From an uncultured Paracoccaceae bacterium (GTDB lineage Bacteria; Pseudomonadota; Alphaproteobacteria; Rhodobacterales; Rhodobacteraceae): 64,000 bases of DNA. The stretch covers positions 1 through 64,000 of the forward strand of contig CANLND010000017.1 of the NCBI GenBank assembly GCA_947492585.1. Reading direction: 5' to 3'. A program made the position numbers and the translations under genes. This document shows, piece by piece, positions 1-7,724 of the stretch. Within the stretch, counting starts at the first letter, position 1; each line of letters begins with the position of its first letter. The notes beneath the pieces were generated by a model, which worked only from the letters and a program-made list of their open reading frames with translations, was not told where the DNA came from and searched no databases.

Positions 1-77
1 GGACCGATAGCTCAGCTGGATAGAGTACCTGACTACGAATCAGGGGGTCGGGGGTTCGAATCCTCCTCGGTCCGCCA
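1..77 (+). tRNA. tRNA-Arg (anticodon ACG), copy 1
   Basis: A 77-nt cloverleaf can be folded by eye: acceptor arm GGACCGA pairs with TCGGTCC, the T arm contains GGTTCGAATCC, and the anticodon stem CCTGA/TCAGG holds loop CTACGAA, giving anticodon ACG at 35-37 (Arg, CGN codons after A34-to-I editing). The 3' CCA is encoded. The window begins at its first base, so its promoter is not visible. An identical copy lies 95 bp downstream. Confidence 0.97.
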
Positions 78-172
78 CTACCCTAAGTCGCCTTCAGCAA
101 GCGATTTGATGGACGCAGATAGGGCGCGTCAGACATTGAAATCAGCGTTTTCTAATGATTTCAAGGCATAAT

Positions 173-249
173 GGACCGATAGCTCAGCTGGATAGAGTAC
201 CTGACTACGAATCAGGGGGTCGGGGGTTCGAATCCTCCTCGGTCCGCCA
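173..249 (+). tRNA. tRNA-Arg (anticodon ACG), copy 2
   Basis: This is base-for-base identical to the tRNA at 1-77, including the encoded CCA, while the flanking DNA differs. The duplication is therefore confined to the tRNA itself. The next feature downstream is a decayed insertion sequence, which fits a tRNA locus that has served as a landing site for mobile DNA. Confidence 0.97.
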
Positions 250-299
250 TTATGCAAATATTGGACGTCACATGAAGCTGACCCAATCGTCACCGTTGG

Positions 300-668
300 A
301 CCAAAAATATTGTGATGTCTCGCTATCGCGATATCCCAAATTGAGCGGTACAGGTGCCGTTTTGGGATATAAAACACTTCGATGTGGTCAAAGATGTTCT
401 GCCTAGCGTGCTAGCGTGTCTTGTACGTTCTGCAATGTATGCATTTGCGTTTGAGCCGCTTTGTTTGACGGGCATTCTCCCGCGTACGCAGGCTCAATGG
501 TTTCTTACCCCATGCGCAGAACCCACGGGGTGAAGGCTGAGACAACGGCACATCTCACACACCGAAAACTGCGGGCGGTGCTCGGCGACAAACGCGTACA
601 TCACCTTGCATCCCTTGCGAAGTACACGGCCGCTTTTTAGGACGTCGCGCTCCTCCCTCCTCCTTGCC
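300..668 (-). pseudogene. Decayed IS3-family transposase remnant (orfA end, orfB start and orfB end)
   Basis: Reading the minus strand from about 668, the frames recover the end of an IS3 OrfA (RREERDVLKK, then AAVYFAR after adding one base), the start of OrfB (MYAFVAEHRPQFSV, then EMCRCLSLHP), and after one missing base GFCAWGKKPLSLRTR and NARQTKRLK. A stop follows, and then the OrfB C-terminal pattern QNIFDHIEVFYIPKR. The catalytic DDE core between these parts is absent, so this is an internally deleted, frameshifted relic. The joint at 403-418 is a tandem copy of the 8-mer ctagcgtg. The left boundary is approximate and I did not find terminal inverted repeats. Family assignment rests on recognising the OrfB motifs; the exact IS group cannot be given. 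Confidence 0.75.
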
Positions 669-708
669 TCAAAATTAGGGAAAAAAGCGTCGACAATACG
701 AGAGGCTA

Positions 709-737
709 TTCAATGTCGACAACCTCTCGACATTGAA
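709..737. promoter_or_regulatory. Candidate GntR operator upstream of the FCD regulator
   Basis: A perfect 11-bp inverted repeat, TTCAATGTCGA (709-719) and TCGACATTGAA (727-737), is separated by 7 bp. It sits 67 bp before the gntR start and shares the AATGTCGACA core with boxes between nhaC and the hydroxyproline operon. Autoregulation by the adjacent GntR protein is the simplest inference. Confidence 0.6.
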
Positions 738-803
738 CTTCAACAATCAGGTCCATTTAGCTAAGTTGCAATTCACAATTATACTCATGAGTAGGCCGGC
801 CAA

Positions 804-1523
804 TTGTCAGAACCAAAGAAGCAATCAAAAGGTAGTGGGTCTCGCCATGTCTACGACGTCATAAAAAGGGAAATTCTTTCCTTGGACCTAGAACCGGGAG
901 CGCCGTTGGACGAAACGGGCCTTTCAAAACGGTTCTCCATGTCGCGATCGCCGATCAGAGAGGCACTGGTGCGCTTGTCGGCCGAGGGTCTTGTGGTGAT
1001 GTTGTCGAACAGATCGACGCTTGTGGCGCCCATAAACATGACAGAATTTCCACGCTATGTTGAGGCACTGGATTTTTTGCAAAGGATCAACACGCGTCTT
1101 GCTGCGCAAAACCGCACTGGTGCAGAAATTCGGAAGATGGAGGCCGCGGCAAAGGCGTTTGAAAAGGCCTGCGAAAGCCGCGATTATCTTGCCATGTCAA
1201 GCACCAACAGCGATTTTCATATGTCGATAGCAGCAGCTGGAAAAAATCCATATCTTGCGAATGCGTATCGGTCCCTACTGGATGATGGACGTCGCATTCT
1301 ACATATGCATTTTGACTACATTGATTCATCGGAAACCGAAGTCTTGCTAGGATCGGAACACCAAAAGATGATCGAAGCGATCCGCAACCGAGATGTGAAG
1401 TTGGCAGATCAACTCGCTCATGAACATACACGTCAGTTCCACAGCCGCTTTGTTGCATTCCTAAGCGCAAAGTACACTGAGGACTTCGATTACGACCTAT
1501 CGATGCCGCCGACAAACGCTTGA
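804..1523 (+). CDS. GntR-family transcriptional regulator, FCD type
   Basis: This 239-residue protein has an N-terminal winged helix (about 12-75, with ILSLDLEPGAPLDE and the SRSPIREAL recognition helix) and an all-helical FCD ligand-binding domain (about 85-225) carrying the usual metal-binding histidines (DFHMSIA, EHQKMIEAI, AHEHTRQF). FCD regulators typically sense carboxylates or amino acids in the pathway they control. The only suitable start is TTG at 804, because an in-frame stop lies just upstream; no strong ribosome-binding site is seen, so the start is not certain. An inverted repeat at 709-737 probably is its operator. By context it is the likely regulator of the divergent nhaC and hydroxyproline catabolic genes. 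It ends before a hairpin shared with the convergent uspA gene. Confidence 0.88.
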   Translation: MSEPKKQSKGSGSRHVYDVIKREILSLDLEPGAPLDETGLSKRFSMSRSPIREALVRLSAEGLVVMLSNRSTLVAPINMTEFPRYVEALDFLQRINTRLAAQNRTGAEIRKMEAAAKAFEKACESRDYLAMSSTNSDFHMSIAAAGKNPYLANAYRSLLDDGRRILHMHFDYIDSSETEVLLGSEHQKMIEAIRNRDVKLADQLAHEHTRQFHSRFVAFLSAKYTEDFDYDLSMPPTNA

Positions 1524-1645
1524 CGGGTTGACGAGGTCAGGTAACTCGCGTGGATCTGATCCGTCAGGTAGTCACAGCGACGTGACCCTCGCGGACCGAT
1601 GAATTTCGGAACTGTTCGTGCGCCCGTTTTAATAGTGCAATGAAC

Positions 1646-1672
1646 AAACGCGATGCGTCGGGCATCGCGTTT
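1646..1672. terminator. Bidirectional hairpin between gntR and uspA
   Basis: A perfect 11-bp inverted repeat (AAACGCGATGC at 1646-1656, GCATCGCGTTT at 1662-1672) with a 5-nt loop lies between convergent genes. The U tracts are short on both sides, so termination strength is uncertain. Confidence 0.6.
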
Positions 1673-1698
1673 GCTGCCAGCCAACCAAGCCAGTATGA

Positions 1699-2127
1699 CT
1701 AGCTCGTACGAATGACCATCACCGAGCAAGGTGCGTGGCGAACGACGCGAGCGGCTGTCATACCAAGCAGGTATTCGGCCATTCCTTGTTTGTGAGCGGC
1801 CATCATGATCAGATCGACCTCCTCCTCTGCTGCCGTATCAACAACCTTAGAGTAAGAACGTCCGCTGCTGACCTTGATGTCTTCGATCAATTCCTTTGGG
1901 ACACGACGTTCGGCGACATCCTGCAGTTTTTTGCGGGCCGCAGCTGCGTAGTTCTTTTTCACGTCGCCAAATCGATCGACCATTGAGGAATCGAAATCAA
2001 TGTCGACAACGTTGAGCAGGATCAGTTTGCCATCCACCGCTTTGGCATATGATACGGCTTCTTCAAGCAAGCTCGCGCGATCAGACTCTTGATGAAGGTC
2101 GACGGGAACGAGAATTCGTTTTGTCAT
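1699..2127 (-). CDS. Universal stress protein (UspA family)
   Basis: This 142-residue single-domain Usp protein begins with the typical strand RILVPVDL and ends with an AAHKQGMAEYLLGMTAARVV segment and the PCSVMVIR strand. The family's nucleotide-binding loop is normally G-x2-G-x9-G-S/T; here the first Gly and the following Gly-Ser are altered (LLGMTAARV), so ATP binding is uncertain. It lies 57 bp downstream of nhaC on the same strand and is probably co-transcribed. Usp genes are often coupled to transporter genes, where they may modulate transport under stress; that role here is inference. Confidence 0.85.
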   Translation of the reverse strand: MTKRILVPVDLHQESDRASLLEEAVSYAKAVDGKLILLNVVDIDFDSSMVDRFGDVKKNYAAAARKKLQDVAERRVPKELIEDIKVSSGRSYSKVVDTAAEEEVDLIMMAAHKQGMAEYLLGMTAARVVRHAPCSVMVIRTS

Positions 2128-2184
2128 TATTCTATCCTTTCATAACCGTGCCCGAGCGTTGAAGCCCGAGCACGACATACTGAT

Positions 2185-3684
2185 TTAGCTAAGTCTCAGA
2201 GCGCTTGCTTCGATCTGGCTTCCAGGAACCATTTCACCATCGATCAGAACGGCTTCGTCGCGGTCTTGCCACTCGGAAAAATCTTCTTCCGTCGCCTTAG
2301 GAATGAAGGCGCCAGTAATCGCGTAGGCGATGTCGATCAACAAGGACGCCCAGCAAGCGATTGCCCATGGCAGGTATGCAAGCGTCGCAACACCCAACGT
2401 GCCCGCTACAAACACACCACCGGCGCTCCAAGGAATGAGCGGTGCAGATAGTGTGCCCGCGTCTTCCATTGAGCGGGAGAGTGCTGTTGGGTGAATGCCT
2501 TTGCCACGGAACGCAGGTGCGAACATCCGACCTGGAAGCGCCATGGCCAAGAATACGTCGCCCGTTACAATGTGAATACCAAAGACGGATGCCAGTGCAG
2601 ACAACAGAAGCGATGCCTGAGTTTTGGCAAATGTCAGAATTGTATCCAGAATTGTTTCAAGGCAGCGAGTTGCTTCGAGCAAACCACCAAATGCCAATGC
2701 GATCAAGATCAGGGTAACTGTCCAATTCATAGACATGATGCCGCCCTTGGAAAGCAGGCTGTCAACTTCAGCAACACCGGTGTTTGACTTGTAGCCATTC
2801 AGAACCGTGTTGAAGATGTCGTGCAAACCAGCACCTTGGACCGCCATTGCGCAGACACCACCAACCAGTACGCCAGAGAACAGGCCCGGCAACGCTGGCT
2901 TTTTAGTGACCGCAAGATAGGTAACAACCACTGCCGGCAGCAATACGATGAAGCTTAGGTTGAATTCGCTTTGCAGCGTGTTGACGGTTGCCTCAAGCTT
3001 GGCGTTGTTGATGTTGCCATCTGCAAAGCTTAGACCGAAATACAAATATGCACCTAGCGCCAAAACCATCGCAGGAATTGTCACCGGCAACATGTTGCGG
3101 ATGTGCGTGAACAGGTTGGAGCCAACTACGGCAGGTGAGAAGTTCGTTGTATCGGACAGCGGAGACATTTTATCACCGAAGAATGCACCCGAAACAACTG
3201 CGCCTGCGGTCATGTGCACTGGAATGCCCAGCCCCTCACCGATACCGATCAGCGCAAGACCCATGGTACCTGTCGTGCCCCAGCTTGTACCCGTCGCGAC
3301 TGAGACGATCGAACAGATGATACAAGCGGCGAACAAGAAGTAGCCGGGATCAAGAACCTGCAGGCCCCAATAGATCATCAGCGGAACGGTGCCCGCATGA
3401 ATCCATGTCCCAATAATCATGCCGATTGTGTAGAGAATGAAAATTGCAGGTAACGCGACGTGGATCACGTTGAACATGCCGTCTTGCATCTCTTTCCAAC
3501 GATAGCCGCGATACCAACCGAACGTCGCCGTGATGACGATCCCGAGTGCTAGCGGAACGTGGGGCGAAACATCGCCGTAATAGAATACTTGGACCGCAAC
3601 CAGAATCACCGCCAAAAGCAATGGTAGAAAAGCCATCAGAAATGATGGTTTTTCAACGGTTTGTGTGTTTGTATTTCGTGCCAT
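2185..3684 (-). CDS. nhaC: NhaC-family Na+/H+ antiporter-like transporter
   Basis: This 499-residue integral membrane protein has about 11-12 hydrophobic segments. It carries NhaC/ArsB-NhaD superfamily features such as the TGTSWGTTGTMG segment and the GAFFGDKMSPLSDTTN motif in the middle of the protein. NhaC proteins exchange Na+ for H+, or Na+/lactate for H+/malate in the MleN branch. The gene is divergent from the hydroxyproline operon, and the 362-bp space between them holds several TGTCGACA boxes. No ABC or TRAP uptake genes accompany the catabolic genes, so this protein could be the substrate permease or supply Na+ homeostasis for a symporter elsewhere. Family membership is secure; the substrate is inference. 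The gene precedes uspA. Confidence 0.88.
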   Translation of the reverse strand: MARNTNTQTVEKPSFLMAFLPLLLAVILVAVQVFYYGDVSPHVPLALGIVITATFGWYRGYRWKEMQDGMFNVIHVALPAIFILYTIGMIIGTWIHAGTVPLMIYWGLQVLDPGYFLFAACIICSIVSVATGTSWGTTGTMGLALIGIGEGLGIPVHMTAGAVVSGAFFGDKMSPLSDTTNFSPAVVGSNLFTHIRNMLPVTIPAMVLALGAYLYFGLSFADGNINNAKLEATVNTLQSEFNLSFIVLLPAVVVTYLAVTKKPALPGLFSGVLVGGVCAMAVQGAGLHDIFNTVLNGYKSNTGVAEVDSLLSKGGIMSMNWTVTLILIALAFGGLLEATRCLETILDTILTFAKTQASLLLSALASVFGIHIVTGDVFLAMALPGRMFAPAFRGKGIHPTALSRSMEDAGTLSAPLIPWSAGGVFVAGTLGVATLAYLPWAIACWASLLIDIAYAITGAFIPKATEEDFSEWQDRDEAVLIDGEMVPGSQIEASALRLS

Positions 3685-3726
3685 TATTGTCCTCCCACAA
3701 ATGTAAAGGCATGAATGTCCAGCTGA

Positions 3727-3773
3727 TTAATGTCGACAAAATGTCGTCAGGTCAATTAATATGTCGACATTAA
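3727..3773. promoter_or_regulatory. Paired TGTCGACA boxes between nhaC and the hydroxyproline operon
   Basis: TTAATGTCGACA (3727-3738) and its exact reverse complement TGTCGACATTAA (3762-3773) form 12-bp arms around 23 bp that contain a further half-site, ATGTCG (3741-3746). Each arm contains the self-palindrome TGTCGACA. The core matches the repeat upstream of gntR at 709-737. Position next to the nhaC start suggests a GntR/FCD operator controlling nhaC. Confidence 0.6.
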
Positions 3774-3950
3774 ATCGACATCTTGCTAATTGAGAGCGGC
3801 ACGAGACCATCAATTTTTGTTCCGAATCGAATTGGGAAGCATCACGCGATTGCAACAAATGGACTTGCCGCGAGCACGTGCGACTATGGCAGGTTTGAGC
3901 CCACCTTTGAGCGCTGACCTAAAACGGCAAAGGATCTGGTGGCTTATTGA

Positions 3951-3971
3951 CATGTCGGCAAAATGTCGACA
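3951..3971. promoter_or_regulatory. TGTCGGCA/TGTCGACA tandem box upstream of the hydroxyproline operon
   Basis: Two directly repeated boxes, TGTCGGCA (3953-3960) and TGTCGACA (3964-3971), lie 76-94 bp before the first gene of the operon. They share the core found at 709-737 and 3727-3773. The region 3774-3950 between the two operator groups shows no gene. Confidence 0.5.
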
Positions 3972-4046
3972 AATACTTGCGTGGTCATCGACTCAAGCTG
4001 GTCGTTCGTCCAAAAAATCACTGAGCCCCGCATTGGAGGAAACCGA

Positions 4047-4925
4047 ATGAAACTGTCTGGCGTCATGCCCGCACTGGTCACACCCTTTGGTCAAAACAAC
4101 GAAATTGACTTTGACGCCTTTGAAAAATTGCTTACGCATTTTCGTGAAGCAGGCGTTACTGGCTGGGTACCGAACGGTTCCACCGGCGAGTACTTTTCTC
4201 TGTCCACCGAAGAGCGTCGCAGTGTTCTGCAATTTGTTAAGGACTTCGCCAATGACGATGAAGTTCTGATCGCAGGCACAAACGCGCCCGCGACTCGTGA
4301 AGTGATCGAGCAAACCGCAATGGCCCGCGAAATTGGGTATGACAACGTATTGCTGGCGCCGCCATTCTACACACGTCCGACCCAAGAAGAGCTGATCAAG
4401 CACTACGAAACTGTGTTGGACGAGGTCGACGTCAACATCGTTCTATATTCCTACCCTGCAAAGGATGGATCGGACATCAGCTTTGAACTGATGGACCACT
4501 TTGTCAACAACCCTCGCGTCATCGGCATCAAAGAAAGCTCTGGTGTTATGCAGCGTGGGATTGAGATTGCGTCCCGCTACGAGGGCAAAATCCAATTGAT
4601 CTCTGGATCTGATGACATCGCATTGGACTTTATGTTCTGGGGTGCGGACAGCTGGATTTGTGGCCCTTCAAACTTCATGGCCAAGGCCTGTTGTGATCTC
4701 GATCGCGCCTATAAAGCTGGCGATTTGGACGAAGCCCGCCGCATCATGACAGTGCTTTACCCAGCGATGAACATTCTTGAGAGCGGAAAGTTCGTGCAAA
4801 AAATTAAATACGGGTGTGAGCTTCAGGGGCTTCCCGTGGGCGAATGCCGTGCGCCTCTTGGTCCTTTGACGGATGAAGAAAAGGCAGCACTCAAGGCCGC
4901 TCTGGAGCCGGTTCTGGCACTATAA
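4047..4925 (+). CDS. DapA-family Schiff-base enzyme, probable 1-pyrroline-4-hydroxy-2-carboxylate deaminase
   Basis: This 292-residue TIM-barrel protein of the dihydrodipicolinate synthase/N-acetylneuraminate lyase family shows the substrate-binding NGSTGE (43-48), the catalytic tyrosine in LYSYP (Y134) and the Schiff-base lysine in GIKESSG (K162). In hydroxyproline catabolism a DapA-family deaminase converts 1-pyrroline-4-hydroxy-2-carboxylate to 2-oxoglutarate semialdehyde and ammonia. That assignment comes from its neighbours (DAO oxidase, aldehyde dehydrogenase, proline-racemase homologue). The start at 4047 is chosen for the GGAGGA ribosome-binding site 6-7 nt upstream; longer reading upstream runs through an operator box. 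It is the first gene of the operon. A 2-keto-3-deoxy sugar acid aldolase is the main alternative. Confidence 0.82.
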   Translation: MKLSGVMPALVTPFGQNNEIDFDAFEKLLTHFREAGVTGWVPNGSTGEYFSLSTEERRSVLQFVKDFANDDEVLIAGTNAPATREVIEQTAMAREIGYDNVLLAPPFYTRPTQEELIKHYETVLDEVDVNIVLYSYPAKDGSDISFELMDHFVNNPRVIGIKESSGVMQRGIEIASRYEGKIQLISGSDDIALDFMFWGADSWICGPSNFMAKACCDLDRAYKAGDLDEARRIMTVLYPAMNILESGKFVQKIKYGCELQGLPVGECRAPLGPLTDEEKAALKAALEPVLAL

Positions 4926-4932
4926 TGCATGA

Positions 4933-4955
4933 GGGCGGGCGCTGAGCGCCCGTCC
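4933..4955. other. Hairpin between first and second operon genes
   Basis: CGGGCGC (936-942 of 4936-4942) and GCGCCCG (4946-4952) pair around a TGA loop, with outer pairs extending to 4933 and 4955. No U tract follows, so it is more likely an mRNA-stabilising or processing hairpin than a terminator. Confidence 0.5.
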
Positions 4956-4982
4956 TTGGGACAACTTTCCAACGAGGCGCAA

Positions 4983-6233
4983 ATGTGCTCATCCCGTCAC
5001 CCCAGCACGCTTGTTATTGGAGCGGGCATCATAGGCACAAGCTTGGCTTACGAGTTGCAAAAACGAGGACGCCGTGTGGTCCTCGTTGACCGGGATGAAC
5101 CGGGCCGTGGGGCGTCCTATGGCCCGCTCGCATCTATTGCGGTCAGTGAATTCATGCCCCTCGCGCGTCCATCCACATGGAAACAAATTCCGGGTTGGAT
5201 GTTGGATCCTGAGGGGCCTATTCGGGTCAGCCCGCGCTACCTACCAAAATTGATACCTTGGTTTCTTCGGTTTTTGAAAGCGAGCCAACCAAGGACTGTT
5301 CGCCATCTTGAAATGGCAGGGGCCGCACTGAGCGAACGAGCGCTGTCTGACACCCAAGCGCTGCTGCAAGAGCTTGATCTAAGGTCGCATATCTCTGCGT
5401 CCGGGTGCCTATCTTTGTATGCCAGTGAAGCAGAGTTTAAATCTGATCTTGAGCGCATCAACATGCTCGACCGTTTCGGCTTTAACTACGATGTTTTAGA
5501 TCGCAGCGCTCTTCGTGTGTTGGAACCTGAAATTACCAGCGAGATCACAAAGGCAGTTCTGTTGCCGAACAATCGGACGGTGGCAGATCCTCATGCGATT
5601 GTGCGGCGGCTTGTTGAGCGCTTTCGTGCGCTTGGGGGCGAAGTTTGCCAGGCTGATGTTGTCGGGTTCGAAAGAAGTGATCGGATCACCGAGGTGCGCC
5701 TGGGCACAGGCCAAAATTTGAACGCCGATGAGGTCATCCTTTGTGCTGGCGCTTATACTGCGCGTTTATCCAGGTTTCTGGGTGAGCCGATCCCACTTGA
5801 ATCCGAGCGTGGCTATCACACACAAATTCAAGATCCGGGTCTCCAGCTGTCGCACTCGATTATCTGGCCAGCCAAGGCCTTTATGGTTAGCCCGACGGGT
5901 GGCGGTATTCGCGTGGGCGGAACGGTGGAAATGGCCGGGCTGGATGCGGCGCCAAACTATGATCGGGCCAAAGTGACGGTGCGCCGGGCGCAACGGGCTT
6001 TGCCGAACCTCAAGGTTAGGGATCATCAGGAATGGATGGGCCATCGTCCGGCCTTCCCTGACACAATTCCACTTATCTCACCTTCGGCGAAAACGCCGGG
6101 GCTATTTTACGCAACCGGTCATGGCCATTTGGGCCTGACCTATGCAGCGACCACCGCCAAGTTGATGAGCGAGCTGATCACTGGGCAAACGCCTAGCATC
6201 GATTTGGCTGCGTACCACATCAACCGCTTTTAA
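4983..6233 (+). CDS. DAO-family FAD oxidoreductase, probable D-hydroxyproline dehydrogenase
   Basis: This 416-residue flavoprotein opens with the FAD-binding Rossmann motif VIGAGIIGTSLA, followed by VVLVDRDEPGRGAS, and ends with the family's FAD-contacting segment YATGHGHLGLTYA. D-amino acid dehydrogenase (DadA/HypO-like) proteins of this size oxidise cis-4-hydroxy-D-proline to 1-pyrroline-4-hydroxy-2-carboxylate, and the neighbouring genes encode the steps before and after. The start at 4983 has GAGG a few bases upstream and puts the FAD motif at the usual distance from the N-terminus; an in-frame ATG at 4929 would add an unusual tail across the hairpin. The alternative is a dehydrogenase for another D-amino acid or sarcosine-like amine. 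Confidence 0.82.
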   Translation: MCSSRHPSTLVIGAGIIGTSLAYELQKRGRRVVLVDRDEPGRGASYGPLASIAVSEFMPLARPSTWKQIPGWMLDPEGPIRVSPRYLPKLIPWFLRFLKASQPRTVRHLEMAGAALSERALSDTQALLQELDLRSHISASGCLSLYASEAEFKSDLERINMLDRFGFNYDVLDRSALRVLEPEITSEITKAVLLPNNRTVADPHAIVRRLVERFRALGGEVCQADVVGFERSDRITEVRLGTGQNLNADEVILCAGAYTARLSRFLGEPIPLESERGYHTQIQDPGLQLSHSIIWPAKAFMVSPTGGGIRVGGTVEMAGLDAAPNYDRAKVTVRRAQRALPNLKVRDHQEWMGHRPAFPDTIPLISPSAKTPGLFYATGHGHLGLTYAATTAKLMSELITGQTPSIDLAAYHINRF

Positions 6234-6245
6234 AGGAGACCTCCT

Positions 6246-7721
6246 GTGCAAAACGACCTCTTTATCAACGGGCAATGGATTTCACCGGCATCCGGTCAAA
6301 AGATCGATGTGATTGATCCGTCAGACCGATCAGTTTTCCACCAGGTTGCGGCTGCAAATGCAGACGATGTAGACGCTGCGGTGAAGGCTGCACGCGAGGC
6401 CTTTGATCATGGTCCTTGGCCGCGCATGACGGGCGCCGAGCGTGCGGACATTCTTCAAAATATGGGCGATGAAATTGTAAACCGCACAAACGAGTTGGCT
6501 CGTATGGAAGTACGTGACAATGGCAAGCCGCTTCCAGAAGCTGTGTGGGATATCGAAGACACCGCTGGTGTATTCCACTTTTACGCGGACCTCGCGCGAA
6601 AGTTCGATGACAACGCCGAGCAAGAGATCGCCTTGTCAATGGATGCCTTCACCTCGAAAGCCGTGAAAGAGCCTGTGGGCGTGGCTGGCGCAATTATCCC
6701 GTGGAACTTCCCAATGCTTATGGCGGCCTGGAAGGTCGCCCCTGCGTTGGCTGCAGGTTGTACCGTGGTGCTCAAGCCATCGGAAATCACACCACTGACG
6801 GCGTTAGAACTTGGGGTGATTGCACAGAAAGCGGGTCTTCCCAATGGGGCGCTCAACATCCTGACGGGGCTAGGGCCAGACGCGGGGCAGCCCCTGACAG
6901 AGCACCCTGGGGTCGACAAGCTGGCCTTTACCGGCTCTGTGCCAACCGGGTCGCGTATCATGGCAACCGCAGCCCGAGATATTAAGACCATTTCTTTGGA
7001 ACTTGGTGGCAAATCTCCGATGGTGGTGTTTGAGGATGCCGATATCGACGAGGCCGTCGAATGGATTTTGTTCGGCATTTTCTGGAACCAGGGCGAAGTA
7101 TGTTCTGCCACAAGTCGTGTGATGATCCACGAAGACATTTATCCTGCATTGATAGAGCGTCTTGTAGCAGAAACCCGCAAGATCAAGATTGGGCACGGGC
7201 TTGAGGATGGTGTGCTTCTTGGGCCGCTTGTCAGCCAGTCGCAGCACGAAAAAGTATTGGCCGCGATTGAAAAAGGCAAAACCGAAGCGACCCTGCTTGC
7301 TGGTGGGGGCGTGCCTGCTGGTCTGGAACATGGCTGCTATGTCGAACCGACCATCTTTTCAGATGTTCCAACGGATGCTTGGATTTGGAAGGAAGAGATT
7401 TTTGGCCCGGTGGTTTGCATCCGCAAATTCGCGACCGAAGACGAAGCGATTGCGCTGGCGAATGAGTCACGTTTCGGTCTTGCAGCGGCTGTTCTGTCCA
7501 ACGATATGGACCGCGCTGAGCGCGTTGCAAGGTCATTTCAGGCAGGCATTGTTTGGATCAACTGTTCGCAACCAACCTTCACCGAAGCGCCATGGGGTGG
7601 CTACAAGCAATCCGGTATTGGCCGTGAATTGGGTGAATGGGGCTTCAACAATTACTTGGAGACCAAACAAATAACCACCTACGATCGATCCGCCCCTTGG
7701 GGTTGGTACGTTAAGGAATGA
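6246..7721 (+). CDS. Aldehyde dehydrogenase, probable 2-oxoglutarate semialdehyde dehydrogenase
   Basis: This 491-residue NAD(P)-dependent aldehyde dehydrogenase has the full active-site set: N154 in IPWNF, E252 in LELGGKSP and the nucleophile C286 in GEVCSA. The sequence is generally betaine-aldehyde-dehydrogenase-like. In this operon the expected reaction is oxidation of 2-oxoglutarate semialdehyde to 2-oxoglutarate, the last step of hydroxyproline degradation. The start codon is GTG, supported by AAAGGAGA eight bases upstream, and the gene lies 12 bp after the oxidase gene. Family is certain; the aldehyde substrate is inferred only from context and choline-type or other semialdehyde substrates cannot be excluded. 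Confidence 0.88.
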   Translation: MQNDLFINGQWISPASGQKIDVIDPSDRSVFHQVAAANADDVDAAVKAAREAFDHGPWPRMTGAERADILQNMGDEIVNRTNELARMEVRDNGKPLPEAVWDIEDTAGVFHFYADLARKFDDNAEQEIALSMDAFTSKAVKEPVGVAGAIIPWNFPMLMAAWKVAPALAAGCTVVLKPSEITPLTALELGVIAQKAGLPNGALNILTGLGPDAGQPLTEHPGVDKLAFTGSVPTGSRIMATAARDIKTISLELGGKSPMVVFEDADIDEAVEWILFGIFWNQGEVCSATSRVMIHEDIYPALIERLVAETRKIKIGHGLEDGVLLGPLVSQSQHEKVLAAIEKGKTEATLLAGGGVPAGLEHGCYVEPTIFSDVPTDAWIWKEEIFGPVVCIRKFATEDEAIALANESRFGLAAAVLSNDMDRAERVARSFQAGIVWINCSQPTFTEAPWGGYKQSGIGRELGEWGFNNYLETKQITTYDRSAPWGWYVKE

Positions 7722-7724
7722 TCC

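Noticed and set aside
331-370. Inverted repeat ATATCCCAAA / TTTGGGATAT with 20-bp spacer as a terminator of the tRNA-Arg genes
   Set aside because: It lies inside the decayed IS3 OrfB C-terminal segment, is 80 bp past the tRNA and has no U tract, so it is more likely chance or part of the relic.
155-406. 83-residue plus-strand ORF starting before the second tRNA-Arg
   Set aside because: It reads straight through the tRNA gene and over the transposase relic, without ribosome-binding site or recognisable product.
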